Origin: Citrobacter freundii
Lineage (GTDB): Bacteria > Pseudomonadota > Gammaproteobacteria > Enterobacterales > Enterobacteriaceae
NCBI RefSeq assembly: GCF_011077955.1
Contig: NZ_JAALBX010000020.1
Span: forward strand, 1 to 59,821
DNA: 59,821 bases
Reading direction: 5' to 3'
In this document: positions 9,878 through 18,837 of the stretch, piece after piece
How positions within the stretch are numbered: the stretch's first letter is position 1
How the letters are laid out: every line of letters begins with the position of its first letter
Translations under genes and position numbers: made by a program
Notes under the pieces: model-generated
Seen by the model: the letters and a program-made list of their open reading frames with translations, nothing else
Told to the model about the DNA's origin: nothing
The model's database searches: none

Positions 9878-10051
9878 ATGGGCCTGCCCGTCCTGATCGT
9901 TGTCCTGCCAATAGTATGTTATCTGGTGTGGTTATTCGTTAAACTACAGCGGTTGTCGCGCCGCCAAAAGCGGTTGCGCAACCGGCTCATCGTCCGTGGT
10001 GCTGGTGGGTCCGTTCAGCGTACCCGAAAAAGACGTCATCGGAAGGAGTGA
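9878..10051 (+). CDS. Putative small membrane protein between yihI and hemN (57 aa)
   Basis: An ATG-initiated 57-codon frame that I do not recognise by name. Residues 1-21 form a strongly hydrophobic segment (MGLPVLIVVLPIVCYLVWLF) suited to one membrane span. The rest is very basic, with RRQKR, RNR and a C-terminal RTRKRRHRKE, predicting a cytoplasmic tail by the positive-inside rule. Its stop codon lies two bases before the hemN ATG, and the hemN Shine-Dalgarno GGAAGGAG is inside its last codons, so the genes may be translationally coupled. No strong ribosome-binding site precedes its own ATG, which lowers confidence. Some gammaproteobacteria carry a longer membrane-anchored protein (DUF2489 type) at this place; this may be a shortened relative. 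Confidence 0.5.
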   Translation: MGLPVLIVVLPIVCYLVWLFVKLQRLSRRQKRLRNRLIVRGAGGSVQRTRKRRHRKE

Positions 10052-10053
10052 GC

Positions 10054-11427
10054 ATGTCTGTGCAGTTGATCGACTGGGATCTGGCCCTTATCCAGAAATA
10101 TAACTATTCCGGGCCGCGTTATACCTCTTACCCCACCGCGCTTGAGTTTTCCGAACAGTTCGGCGAAGCGGAATTCCATCAGGCGGTCGCGCGTTACCCC
10201 GATCGCCCGCTGTCGCTGTATGTGCATATCCCGTTCTGCCACAAGCTCTGCTACTTCTGCGGGTGCAATAAAATCGTCACGCGCCAACAGCATAAAGCCG
10301 ATCAGTATCTGGATGCGCTGGAACAGGAAATTCTTCACCGTGCGCCGCTGTTTGCCGGGCGTACCGTTAAGCAATTGCACTGGGGCGGCGGAACCCCGAC
10401 ATACCTGAATAAAGCGCAAATTAGCCGGTTAATGACGATGTTGCGCGGCGCTTTCAATTTCAGTGATGAGATGGAAATTTCCATCGAAGTCGACCCACGG
10501 GAAATTGAACTGGACGTGCTCGACCATTTGCGTAGCGAAGGCTTTAACCGCCTGAGTATGGGCGTTCAGGACTTCAATAAAGAAGTACAGCGTCTGGTGA
10601 ACCGTGAGCAGGATGAAGAATTTATTTTTGCGCTGCTAAACCATGCGCGAGACATCGGGTTTACGTCGACCAATATTGACCTTATTTACGGGCTGCCGAA
10701 ACAGACGCCGGAAAGCTTCGCCTGGACGCTGCAACGCGTTGTGGAACTCAATCCCGATCGCCTGAGCGTGTTTAACTATGCGCATCTGCCGACGTTATTT
10801 GCCGCCCAGCGCAAAATCAAAGACGCCGATTTGCCGACTGCTCAGCAAAAGCTCGATATTTTGCAGCAAACTATCGGATCGTTGATGCAGACGGGTTATC
10901 AATTTATCGGCATGGACCACTTCGCCCGTCCTGATGATGAACTGGCGATTGCCCAGCGTGAAGGCGTTTTGCACCGTAATTTCCAGGGCTATACCACCCA
11001 GGGAGACACCGATTTACTCGGCCTTGGCGTATCAGCGATCAGCATGATTGGCGATAGCTACGCCCAGAACGTGAAAGAGCTTAAGCAGTACTATCAGCTG
11101 GTGGATGAGCGCGGCGATGCGCTGTGGCGTGGTCTGGCGTTAACCCGTGACGATTGTATTCGCCGTGATGTCATCAAAGCGCTTATCTGTAACTTCCGTC
11201 TGGATTTTTCCGCGGTGGAGCAACAGTGGCAACTGAATTTCGCCGACTACTTCGCTGAAGATCTCCGGTTGTTAGCGCCGCTGGCGAAAGATGGGCTGGT
11301 GGATATTGATGATAATGGCATTCAGGTGACCCCGAAAGGACGGTTGCTGATCCGCAATATCTGCATGTGTTTTGACATTTATCTGCGCCAGAAAGCGCGG
11401 ATGCAGCAATTCTCACGCGTAATTTAA
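10054..11427 (+). CDS. hemN: Oxygen-independent coproporphyrinogen III dehydrogenase HemN
   Basis: A 457-residue radical SAM enzyme that decarboxylates two propionates of coproporphyrinogen III to vinyls during anaerobic heme synthesis. The [4Fe-4S] motif is HIPFCHKLCYFCGC near residues 58-71 (CX3CXXC plus the conserved fourth Cys). GGGTPTYL, near 112, belongs to the SAM site, and a C-terminal HemN domain follows. ATG 10054 matches the K-12 N-terminus (SVQ-IDWDLALIQKY) and has GGAAGGAG at ideal spacing; a GTG two codons earlier is also open. Expression probably depends partly on the preceding small ORF through coupling. Confidence 0.97.
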   Translation: MSVQLIDWDLALIQKYNYSGPRYTSYPTALEFSEQFGEAEFHQAVARYPDRPLSLYVHIPFCHKLCYFCGCNKIVTRQQHKADQYLDALEQEILHRAPLFAGRTVKQLHWGGGTPTYLNKAQISRLMTMLRGAFNFSDEMEISIEVDPREIELDVLDHLRSEGFNRLSMGVQDFNKEVQRLVNREQDEEFIFALLNHARDIGFTSTNIDLIYGLPKQTPESFAWTLQRVVELNPDRLSVFNYAHLPTLFAAQRKIKDADLPTAQQKLDILQQTIGSLMQTGYQFIGMDHFARPDDELAIAQREGVLHRNFQGYTTQGDTDLLGLGVSAISMIGDSYAQNVKELKQYYQLVDERGDALWRGLALTRDDCIRRDVIKALICNFRLDFSAVEQQWQLNFADYFAEDLRLLAPLAKDGLVDIDDNGIQVTPKGRLLIRNICMCFDIYLRQKARMQQFSRVI

Positions 11428-11430
11428 AAC

Positions 11431-11460
11431 AATCCCCTCTACCTGCTGGTAGAGGGGATT
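11431..11460 (-). terminator. Terminator between hemN and yshB
   Basis: AATCCCCTCTACC pairs with GGTAGAGGGGATT around TGCT. On the minus strand it is followed by GTTTTAAATT, giving a usable T-run for yshB; on the plus strand the following ATTCTCTT is a poorer tail for hemN. Confidence 0.8.
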
Positions 11461-11463
11461 CTC

Positions 11464-11586
11464 TTAGCTAAACAGCCCAAGTAGCGCCGCGCAGAGAACA
11501 GCCGCCATGGCGGTGTGTGGCGTTTGGCTTGCCGCTGCCCCCACTTCTGCACTGCTCGACACAAAATGAATTAATGATTCCAGCAT
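11464..11586 (-). CDS. yshB: Small membrane protein YshB (40 aa)
   Basis: A 40-residue frame that matches YshB of E. coli and Salmonella in both sequence and position between hemN and glnG. It begins MLESLI, has a short Ser/Ala-rich middle with SQTPHTA, and ends in a hydrophobic segment, MAAVLCAALLGLFS, that would span or insert into the inner membrane. The start ATG at 11586 is preceded by GGGGAAGATC on the coding strand, a plausible ribosome-binding site. K-12 YshB is about 36 residues, so this one has a small insertion. In Salmonella YshB has been linked to growth inside host cells; the mechanism is unknown. Confidence 0.88.
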   Translation of the reverse strand: MLESLIHFVSSSAEVGAAASQTPHTAMAAVLCAALLGLFS

Positions 11587-11697
11587 GATCTTCCCCTCGC
11601 GTAAACGCGCCCGATCATACTGAAGTTGTTAAAGCAGTAAAGTACAAAATTGCAGCAATTAGCGCTAAGTGGTCCATATTTACACAGCGATAAGGTG

Positions 11698-13107
11698 CTA
11701 CTCCATTCCCAGTTCTTTCAGTTTGCGTGTCAGGGTGTTACGACCCCAACCGAGCAGCCGCGCCGCTTCCTGTTTGTGGCCCTGCGTATGGCGCAATGCC
11801 GTGGTCAACAGTGTGCGCTCCATTTCGGGCTGCGCCTCAGAAAGCAAATTTTGATGACCGGAACGCAACGCCCTGTCCGCCCACTGAGCCAGCAAGGTCG
11901 CCCAACTGTCTGGCAGCGCCTGGCTTGGGCTGTCAGGTACGGCAGTTTCAAACAGCTCGCCCGGTAAATCCTGGATAAGCACTTCCTGGCCTGCGGCCAT
12001 GACCGTGAGCCAACGGCAGGTATTTTCCAGCTGGCGTACGTTGCCAGGCCAGGCAAGACGGGTCAGCGCCGCTTCGGTCTCCGGGTGCAGCAGTTTGGCT
12101 TCTACGCCAAGCTCGCGTGCCGCCACCTGCAAGAAATGGCGCGCCAGACGCGGAATATCTTCCCGGCGTTCGCGCAACGGCGGCAAGTGCACACGGATAA
12201 CGTTCAGACGATGGAACAAATCTTCACGGAATTTGCCTTCCTGAACTCGTAATTCAAGGTTCTGGTGGGTGGCGGCAATAATACGCACGTCTACTTTCAC
12301 CGGCGCGTAGCCGCCAACGCGATAAAATTGCCCGTCAGCCAGCACGCGCAGTAAGCGCGTCTGCACATCCAGCGGCATATCGCCGATTTCATCAAGGAAT
12401 AATGTACCGCCATCCGCCTGTTCAAAACGGCCCTGGCGGATCTGATTGGCGCCGGTAAACGCGCCTTTCTCGTGACCAAACAGCTCTGATTCAATCAGAT
12501 CCTTAGGAATAGCCGCCATATTCAGCGCGATAAACGGCGATTTGGCGCGCGGGCTATGGCGATGTAAGGCATGAGCCACCAGTTCTTTACCCGTGCCTGA
12601 TTCGCCGTTTATCAGCACGCTTATCGACGAGCGCGATAAGCGGCCAATGATGCGAAACACATCCTGCATCGCGGGAGCTTCGCCAATAATATCGGTGGTT
12701 GGCCCGCTTACTGGCGCATTACGCGGCTGCTGCTGTTCCTGATAATGACTGATGGCGCGCTCAACCAGCGCCACCGCTTCGTCAATATCGAAGGGTTTGG
12801 GCAGATAATCGAATGCGCCTTGTTGATATGCGCTTACGGCGGCGTCCAGGTCCGAATGCGCGGTCATTATGATGACCGGAAGCATAGGGTGACGCTGTTT
12901 GATTTGCTTAAGCAACGCCAGCCCATCCATGCCCGGCATACGGATATCCGATAACAGCACGTCCGGGGTTTTGGTGGTCAACGCATCGAGCACCTCGTTC
13001 CCGCTTTCAAATGTGGTGCAGTGTAATCCGGCGCCGGTGAGCGCGCGCTCCAGCACCCAGCGGATGGAGCTATCGTCATCAACGATCCAGACTATCCCTC
13101 GTTGCAT
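11698..13107 (-). CDS. glnG: Nitrogen regulator NtrC (sigma54-dependent response regulator)
   Basis: A 469-residue enhancer-binding protein that, when phosphorylated by NtrB, activates sigma54 promoters under nitrogen limitation. The receiver domain (1-120) has Asp54 in LLSDIRMPG and the DDD acidic pocket at 10-12. The AAA+ domain (about 140-378) has Walker A GESGTGKE, the sigma54-contacting GAFTGA loop and Walker B LFLDEIGD. The C-terminal Fis-type helix-turn-helix (about 440-465) reads [24 protein letters not shown] 13107 gives the K-12 length; the upstream 13 codons are not needed. It is the last gene of glnA-glnL-glnG. Confidence 0.97.
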   Translation of the reverse strand: MQRGIVWIVDDDSSIRWVLERALTGAGLHCTTFESGNEVLDALTTKTPDVLLSDIRMPGMDGLALLKQIKQRHPMLPVIIMTAHSDLDAAVSAYQQGAFDYLPKPFDIDEAVALVERAISHYQEQQQPRNAPVSGPTTDIIGEAPAMQDVFRIIGRLSRSSISVLINGESGTGKELVAHALHRHSPRAKSPFIALNMAAIPKDLIESELFGHEKGAFTGANQIRQGRFEQADGGTLFLDEIGDMPLDVQTRLLRVLADGQFYRVGGYAPVKVDVRIIAATHQNLELRVQEGKFREDLFHRLNVIRVHLPPLRERREDIPRLARHFLQVAARELGVEAKLLHPETEAALTRLAWPGNVRQLENTCRWLTVMAAGQEVLIQDLPGELFETAVPDSPSQALPDSWATLLAQWADRALRSGHQNLLSEAQPEMERTLLTTALRHTQGHKQEAARLLGWGRNTLTRKLKELGME

Positions 13108-13163
13108 AAACACCTCGATATACACGTCAACGTTCAGGCCAGGCAACCGGAACGCATCGGCAT

Positions 13164-14213
13164 CTATTTTCTAATGGGAAGGTATACCGAAAACGCGGTA
13201 TGACCCGGCCAACTGGTAAATTCGATTTTTCCCGAATGCTGATCAATAAGATTACGGGCGATAGACAGCCCTAACCCTGTGCCGCCTTCACGACCGCTGA
13301 CCATCGGATAAAACAGTGTGTCCTGCAAATGGGCCGGAATGCCCGGGCCGTTATCCTCAACATCAATGCGGGCCGCCAGACGGTAGCGCACGCCGTGCAG
13401 CGTCAGCTGAAATGCCGTGCGGGTGCGCAGCGTAATTTCTCCGCCTTCGCTTCCCAGCGCCTGGAGCGCGTTACGAACGATATTCAGCAGTACTTGTTCA
13501 ATTTGATCGGGGTCATGGGCCAACTCTGGCAGGCTGGGGTCGTAGTCCCGAATAAGCGTGACGTTATCGGGCAACTCCATCGACACCAGCTTCACTACCC
13601 GTTCAGCGACCTTGTGTATGCTTTCCGTTACGTGCATACCCGGCTGTTGCGGGCCAAGCAGCCTGTCGACCAGATTACGCAGTCGGTCGGCCTGCTCGAT
13701 AATGACTTTGGTGTACTCCGTCAGCGACGGGTCGGGAAGCGCTTTACTCAATAATTGCGCCGCGCCGCGCAAACCCCCGAGCGGGTTTTTGATTTCGTGC
13801 GCCAGACCGCGAACCAAATCGCGTGCGGCGATTTGTTGGGCGTGCTGGAGCTGCTCCTGGCTCAGGCGTCGCTGGTTATCCATCGGCGCCATCTCAAGCA
13901 GAATCAGCATGTCAGGCAGCCGCTGGGCAGTCAGAGAAAGAATGTGCGAACGCCCGTCAATCACCAGCGTCACTTCGTTATCTGTAAACCCCTGGCCTGC
14001 GTTAAGGCTTTCCTGCATCAGGGCGATATTGAGCGAAAAATAGCTCAACAGTTCCGGCAACGGCGTGCCATACAATTTACGTGAGCTTTGGGCGAGCAAC
14101 TGTTGGGCCGCAGGATTGGCGTAACGTACCGCCAGTTCGTCATCGACCAACAAAATGCTGTTAATCAATGAATTGAGGATCTGCCCAGCATCGGGCAGCA
14201 TGCCTGTTGCCAT
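13164..14213 (-). CDS. glnL: Sensory histidine kinase/phosphatase NtrB (GlnL)
   Basis: A 349-residue cytoplasmic two-component kinase whose balance of kinase and phosphatase activity is set by the PII protein. It has an N-terminal PAS domain (about 5-115), the H-box [12 protein letters not shown] (His139 by comparison with K-12), an N-box [11 protein letters not shown]-type segment and the ATP-lid glycines DNGPGIP and [10 protein letters not shown] near the C-terminus. No membrane segment is present, as expected. It lies between glnA and glnG; an NtrC site at its promoter lets the regulator repress the internal transcript. Confidence 0.97.
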   Translation of the reverse strand: MATGMLPDAGQILNSLINSILLVDDELAVRYANPAAQQLLAQSSRKLYGTPLPELLSYFSLNIALMQESLNAGQGFTDNEVTLVIDGRSHILSLTAQRLPDMLILLEMAPMDNQRRLSQEQLQHAQQIAARDLVRGLAHEIKNPLGGLRGAAQLLSKALPDPSLTEYTKVIIEQADRLRNLVDRLLGPQQPGMHVTESIHKVAERVVKLVSMELPDNVTLIRDYDPSLPELAHDPDQIEQVLLNIVRNALQALGSEGGEITLRTRTAFQLTLHGVRYRLAARIDVEDNGPGIPAHLQDTLFYPMVSGREGGTGLGLSIARNLIDQHSGKIEFTSWPGHTAFSVYLPIRK

Positions 14214-14234
14214 TTAGCAGTCTCCTGAAAAGGT

Positions 14235-14251
14235 TGCACCAATTTAGTGCA
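14235..14251 (-). promoter_or_regulatory. NtrC operator at the glnL promoter
   Basis: TGCACCAATTTAGTGCA fits the NtrC consensus TGCACY-N5-RGTGCA. It lies 22 bases upstream of the glnL start, where NtrC is known to repress glnLp in E. coli. Confidence 0.8.
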
Positions 14252-14301
14252 TTATAGCCTGAGCGCAATAAAAAGGGCGTGAAATCAGCTTATTGGTGGA
14301 G

Positions 14302-14326
14302 AAAAAAGCCCATCCGGAGATGGGCT
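14302..14326 (-). terminator. glnA terminator
   Basis: On the minus strand AGCCCATC pairs with GATGGGCT around TCCG, followed by six T residues. It ends much of the glnA transcript before glnL; read-through feeds glnLG. Confidence 0.8.
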
Positions 14327-14421
14327 AAAATTCCACGGCAACATAAATAACCTGCTTCTTTCTCACAACCGGCGTGACCGCCTTACTGTCGCCAGAAGTC
14401 CACAGGGTATTAACTTTAAAA

Positions 14422-15831
14422 TTAAACGCTGTAATACAACTCAAACTCAACCGGGTGCGGCGTCATGCGCACACGGTCATTTTCTTCACGACGCAGCGCG
14501 ATGTACGCATCGATAGCTTCGTCGGTGAATACACCGCCTGCCGTCAGGAACTCGCGATCCAGATCCAGCTCGTTCAGTGCTTCTTCCAGAGAGCCTGCAA
14601 CCTGCGGGATTTCTTTCGCTTCTTCCGGCGGCAGGTCATACAGGTTTTTATCCATGGCTTCGCCCGGATGGATTTTGTTCTTGATGCCGTCGAGGCCTGC
14701 CATCAGCAGCGCGGCAAAGCACAGGTACGGGTTAGCAGCCGGGTCCGGGAAGCGCACTTCGATACGACGCGCTTTCGGTGATGCCACAACCGGAATACGG
14801 ATAGAGGCAGAACGGTTACGGGCAGAGTAAGCCAGCATAACCGGTGCTTCGTAACCCGGGACCAGACGCTTATAGGAGTTGGTGGTCGGGTTGGACAGGG
14901 CGTTAATCGCTTTAGCGTGTTTGATTACGCCGCCGATGTAGTACAGCGCCTGCTCAGACAGACCCGCATACTTGTCGCCAGAGAACAGGTTAGTGCCGTT
15001 CTTGGACAAGGACATGTGGCAGTGCATACCGGAACCGTTATCGCCGAACATAGGTTTTGGCATAAAGGTCGCGGTTTTACCGAAGCGGTGTGCGACGTTG
15101 TGAACCACATATTTGTAAATCTGAATTTCGTCCGCTTTTTTGGTCATGGTGTTAAAGCGGGTTGCCACTTCGTTCTGGCCCGCCGTCGCCACTTCGTGGT
15201 GGTGAGCTTCAACAACCAGGCCCATTTCTTCCATGGTCAGACACATAACAGAACGGATGTCCTGCGCGGAATCGACAGGAGGAACCGGGAAGTAACCGCC
15301 TTTCACGCCAGGACGGTGACCTTTGTTACCACCTTCGTATTTGGTGGAGGAGTTCCATGCGCCTTCGATATCATCGATAGCAACATGAGAGCCGGAAATG
15401 GAGCTACCGAAACGGATGTCATCGAACAGGAAGAATTCAGGCTCTGGCCCAAACAGCACGGTATCGGCGATACCGGTAGAACGCAGATAATCTTCAGCGC
15501 GTTTAGCGATAGAACGCGGATCGCGGTCATAGCCCTGCATGGTGCCCGGCTCAAGGATATCGCAACGAATGATCAGGGTCGGTTCTTCATAGAACGGATC
15601 AAGAACAGCGGTGGATGCGTCAGGCATCAGCACCATGTCGGATTCGTTGATGCCTTTCCAGCCACCAATCGAGGAGCCATCAAACATTTTGCCTTCTTCG
15701 AAGAAGTCAGCGTTTACCTGATGGGATGGGATTGTGACGTGCTGCTCTTTACCTTTGGTATCTGTGAAACGCAAATCAACAAATTTCACTTCATGTTCAT
15801 TCAGCATCGTCAGAATGTGTTCGGCGGACAT
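14422..15831 (-). CDS. glnA: Glutamine synthetase, type I
   Basis: A 469-residue enzyme that forms glutamine from glutamate, ammonia and ATP as a dodecamer. The N-terminal beta-grasp domain (1-100) contains [10 protein letters not shown]; the catalytic domain has the metal and ATP motifs [10 protein letters not shown], the [14 protein letters not shown] segment and [26 protein letters not shown]. The adenylylation loop [10 protein letters not shown] carries Tyr398. The start at 15831 gives the K-12 length; the reading frame is open 16 codons further but into the leader. Transcription comes from a sigma54 promoter with two NtrC enhancers in the divergent typA spacer. Confidence 0.98.
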   Translation of the reverse strand: MSAEHILTMLNEHEVKFVDLRFTDTKGKEQHVTIPSHQVNADFFEEGKMFDGSSIGGWKGINESDMVLMPDASTAVLDPFYEEPTLIIRCDILEPGTMQGYDRDPRSIAKRAEDYLRSTGIADTVLFGPEPEFFLFDDIRFGSSISGSHVAIDDIEGAWNSSTKYEGGNKGHRPGVKGGYFPVPPVDSAQDIRSVMCLTMEEMGLVVEAHHHEVATAGQNEVATRFNTMTKKADEIQIYKYVVHNVAHRFGKTATFMPKPMFGDNGSGMHCHMSLSKNGTNLFSGDKYAGLSEQALYYIGGVIKHAKAINALSNPTTNSYKRLVPGYEAPVMLAYSARNRSASIRIPVVASPKARRIEVRFPDPAANPYLCFAALLMAGLDGIKNKIHPGEAMDKNLYDLPPEEAKEIPQVAGSLEEALNELDLDREFLTAGGVFTDEAIDAYIALRREENDRVRMTPHPVEFELYYSV

Positions 15832-15907
15832 ACTTACTCTCCCGGATTGGTCATCTCGTCGTGGAATTGCATTACACAATAGTTGGTGCTTTCACCCTGA
15901 ATAAGTT

Positions 15908-15926
15908 AAAGCGAAATCTGTGCCAA
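15908..15926 (-). promoter_or_regulatory. glnAp2 sigma54 promoter
   Basis: Minus-strand TTGGCACAGATTTCGCTTT carries the -24 GG and -12 GC dinucleotides with sigma54 spacing, identical to the glnAp2 core I recall from E. coli. It lies about 80 bases before the glnA start. Confidence 0.92.
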
Positions 15927-15998
15927 CTTTCAAATTACCCTAAAAAGGCGCTATTATGCGCACCATAGTGCAAAAGGGTTGCACCAGGATGGATGGAT

Positions 15999-16047
15999 TG
16001 CACCAATGTAGTGCTTCTGAGTAAATATCAAGCACTGTATTGGTGCA
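15999..16047 (-). promoter_or_regulatory. Paired NtrC enhancer sites for glnA
   Basis: Two strong NtrC palindromes, TGCACCAATGTAGTGCT (15999-16015) and AGCACTGTATTGGTGCA (16031-16047), have centres 32 bp apart, three helical turns, as in the classic glnA enhancer. Weaker partial copies (GCACCATAGTGCA at 15960 and TGCACCAGGATGG at 15980) lie between them and the promoter. Confidence 0.9.
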
Positions 16048-16197
16048 TTTACGTTTTGGCTACTCTTTTTAGCTTCGTGAAACCGATCACAATCCCCTAT
16101 TGTTTATATTGTTTGCAAAGGTTCTTTGTGATCCTGTTTAGTCCTTCGATTAATACGTGTACAATAACGCGCTATTTCTAATGCCTGAGGCAAAGTT

Positions 16198-18021
16198 GTG
16201 ATCGAAAATCTGCGTAACATCGCCATCATTGCGCACGTTGACCATGGGAAAACGACCCTGGTTGACAAGCTGCTGCAACAATCCGGTACATTCAGCGACC
16301 GTGCTGAGACCACAGAACGTGTGATGGACTCCAACGATTTGGAGAAAGAGCGTGGGATTACTATCCTCGCTAAAAACACCGCTATCAAATGGAATGACTA
16401 CCGTATCAACATCGTTGATACCCCGGGGCACGCCGACTTCGGTGGAGAAGTTGAACGTGTTATGTCCATGGTGGACTCAGTACTGCTGGTTGTGGATGCA
16501 ATGGATGGCCCAATGCCGCAGACTCGCTTTGTAACCAAGAAAGCGTTTGCTCATGGTTTGAAGCCCATCGTTGTTATTAACAAAGTTGACCGTCCTGGCG
16601 CGCGTCCGGACTGGGTTGTCGATCAGGTTTTCGACCTGTTTGTTAACCTCGACGCGACCGACGAACAGCTGGATTTCCCAATCATCTATGCATCCGCACT
16701 GATGGGTATCGCAGGCAACGATCACACCGACATGGCGGAAGATATGACCCCGCTGTATCAGGCGATTGTTGACCATGTACCGGCTCCGAACGTTGACCTT
16801 GACGGCCCGTTCCAGATGCAGATTTCCCAGCTCGATTACAACAACTACGTTGGCGTTATCGGTATTGGTCGCATCAAGCGCGGCAAAGTGAAGCCTAACC
16901 AGCAAATCACTGTAATCGATAGCGAAGGTAAAACGCGTAACGGTAAAGTCGGTAAAGTACTGACTCACCTCGGTCTGGAGCGTATTGAATCCACCGAAGC
17001 CGAAGCGGGCGACATCATCGCTATCACCGGTCTTGGCGAACTGAACATCTCTGACACCCTTTGCGATCCGCAAAATGTGGCAGCCCTGCCGGCCCTGTCT
17101 GTTGACGAGCCGACGGTGACCATGTTCTTCAACGTCAACACCTCGCCGTTCTGCGGTAAAGAAGGTAAGTTCGTGACCTCTCGTCAGATCCTTGAGCGTC
17201 TGAACAAAGAGCTGGTGCACAACGTTGCGCTGCGCGTTGAAGAAACCGAAGACTCCGACGCGTTCCGCGTATCGGGTCGTGGTGAACTGCACTTGTCGGT
17301 TCTTATCGAAAACATGCGTCGTGAAGGCTTCGAACTGGCTGTGTCCCGTCCGAAAGTTATCAACCGTATGATCGATGGCCGTATGCAGGAACCGTTCGAA
17401 AACGTCACCTTGGATATCGAAGAGCAGCATCAGGGCGCGGTTATGCAAGCCATGGGCGAGCGTAAAGGCGACGTGAAAGACATGATCCCTGACGGCAAAG
17501 GTCGTATTCGTCTGGATTACCTGATCCCGGCCCGTGGCCTGATCGGTTTCCGTACCGAATTCATGACCATGACGTCCGGTACTGGTCTGCTGTACTCCAC
17601 CTTCAGCCACTACGACGACGTGCGTCCGGGCGAAATCGGCCAGCGTAACAACGGCGTGCTGATCTCTAACGGCCAGGGCAAAGCGGTTGCGTTTGCGCTG
17701 TTTGGTTTGCAGGATCGCGGCAAGTTGTTCCTGGGTCACGGTGCGGAAGTGTATGAAGGCCAGATTATCGGTATTCACAGCCGTTCTAACGACCTGACCG
17801 TAAACTGCCTGACCGGTAAGAAACTGACCAACATGCGTGCGTCTGGTACTGACGAAGCAACGGTTCTGGTTCCGCCGATCAAAATGTCTCTGGAACAGGC
17901 GCTTGAGTTTATCGATGATGACGAACTGGTCGAAGTGACCCCGACGTCCATCCGTATCCGTAAACGTCACCTGACTGAGAACGATCGTCGTCGCGCGAGC
18001 CGTGGCTCGAAAGAAGACTAA
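16198..18021 (+). CDS. typA: Ribosome-associated GTPase BipA/TypA
   Basis: A 607-residue translational GTPase of the EF-G/LepA family, needed for 50S assembly at low temperature and for several stress and surface traits. G1 is AHVDHGKTT (residues 12-20), switch [11 protein letters not shown]4 [12 protein letters not shown]-like domains II, III and V follow, then the BipA-specific C-terminal domain ending [10 protein letters not shown]. Translation starts at a GTG (16198), as in E. coli, giving the same N-terminus, [16 protein letters not shown]. It diverges from glnA across a 366-bp regulatory spacer and ends at a shared terminator with ompL. Confidence 0.98.
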   Translation: MIENLRNIAIIAHVDHGKTTLVDKLLQQSGTFSDRAETTERVMDSNDLEKERGITILAKNTAIKWNDYRINIVDTPGHADFGGEVERVMSMVDSVLLVVDAMDGPMPQTRFVTKKAFAHGLKPIVVINKVDRPGARPDWVVDQVFDLFVNLDATDEQLDFPIIYASALMGIAGNDHTDMAEDMTPLYQAIVDHVPAPNVDLDGPFQMQISQLDYNNYVGVIGIGRIKRGKVKPNQQITVIDSEGKTRNGKVGKVLTHLGLERIESTEAEAGDIIAITGLGELNISDTLCDPQNVAALPALSVDEPTVTMFFNVNTSPFCGKEGKFVTSRQILERLNKELVHNVALRVEETEDSDAFRVSGRGELHLSVLIENMRREGFELAVSRPKVINRMIDGRMQEPFENVTLDIEEQHQGAVMQAMGERKGDVKDMIPDGKGRIRLDYLIPARGLIGFRTEFMTMTSGTGLLYSTFSHYDDVRPGEIGQRNNGVLISNGQGKAVAFALFGLQDRGKLFLGHGAEVYEGQIIGIHSRSNDLTVNCLTGKKLTNMRASGTDEATVLVPPIKMSLEQALEFIDDDELVEVTPTSIRIRKRHLTENDRRRASRGSKED

Positions 18022-18038
18022 GATTGTTTGAGTGATGC

Positions 18039-18069
18039 AAAAAAGCCGCTGATTAAGCGGCTTTTTTTT
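18039..18069 (+). terminator. Terminator between typA and ompL
   Basis: AAAAAGCCGCT pairs with AGCGGCTTTTT around GATTA-type loop bases, with a long T-run after it and an A-run before it, so it can serve both converging genes. Confidence 0.9.
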
Positions 18070-18071
18070 AT

Positions 18072-18758
18072 TCAGAATGAATAGCGTAACCCTAAGCGGA
18101 TACGGTACTGCTCCTTGTTGTAATCATTCCATCGGTCAAGCCATTGCAGCTCCAGATAGGGCAGCCAGTGCTGATCAAGCTTATATCGAAACCCGTTGGT
18201 AATCTCCCAGTGATGGTCTTTGCCATTCTTGCTGTGGTAATCGTTCACCCGCTGGAAAAAATGCGGTTCAAAAATATAAGTAAAGTCGTCGGTCAGTTTA
18301 AAGTTCCAGTAATTGGCGAACTCATGCGTATCGTTTTTATCCATTTTCCCGTTAAAGTCGGGAGTATCATAATTATTATGGTTATAACGATAGCGAACCG
18401 TCAGGTTAAACGTCGACGTAAACTTATAATTGGTATCTAAATAAGCCGCACCCCCGGAGCCGTCGCGATTGTCGTTTATCAGTCCACCAGGTTGAAAGGT
18501 TAATTTATCGGTTGGTTTAAAAAGCGGATACCAGCCTTCTATTTCATTATAACTGTGCTTTATTTGATCCCATCTTCCGGCGTCGTAAGCGTTGGTTGCC
18601 ATGATGCCAGCGCCAGAGTCAGCGTTGTAACCCACCCTCAGGATGACTTCATGCATATCGGAGGCGGTGTTATACGCTTCGCGGGTTTCGACATAGGCCC
18701 CGGCCAAAACCGGGCTGGCAACAGGCAGTATTAACGCAGCGGTGAGTATTTTTTTCAT
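18072..18758 (-). CDS. ompL: Oligosaccharide-type porin OmpL/YshA of the sulfoquinovose operon
   Basis: A 228-residue outer-membrane beta-barrel of the KdgM/OmpL family. It has a Sec signal peptide (residues 1-18, ending VLA), many alternating aromatic-rich strands with Asp/Asn turns, and a C-terminal LGLRYSF ending in phenylalanine, the BAM recognition signature. It is the last gene of the minus-strand yih operon, so it probably admits sulfoquinovose or sulfoquinovosyl glycerol through the outer membrane; that substrate is inferred from context. In Salmonella the homologue (yshA) has been tied to O-antigen capsule export, an alternative role. Confidence 0.88.
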   Translation of the reverse strand: MKKILTAALILPVASPVLAGAYVETREAYNTASDMHEVILRVGYNADSGAGIMATNAYDAGRWDQIKHSYNEIEGWYPLFKPTDKLTFQPGGLINDNRDGSGGAAYLDTNYKFTSTFNLTVRYRYNHNNYDTPDFNGKMDKNDTHEFANYWNFKLTDDFTYIFEPHFFQRVNDYHSKNGKDHHWEITNGFRYKLDQHWLPYLELQWLDRWNDYNKEQYRIRLGLRYSF

Positions 18759-18837
18759 GACTATATCCCTGTATCAAGTACACAAAGGCCGCCCTCATGC
18801 GAGGCATGAAGGAAATGCATTACGGCCGGCTTTTTAG

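Noticed and set aside
14917-15882. A 321-codon plus-strand open frame opposite glnA
   Set aside because: Shadow of the strongly codon-biased glnA gene; no recognisable domain or start signals.
16477-17970. A 497-codon minus-strand open frame opposite typA
   Set aside because: It lies entirely antisense to typA, has no ribosome-binding site, and its His/Phe/Thr-rich composition is what the complement of a highly biased gene gives.
18759-18837. REP/BIME element between ompL and yihO
   Set aside because: There is a GC-rich imperfect hairpin with CGGCC arms, but it does not fit the REP consensus.
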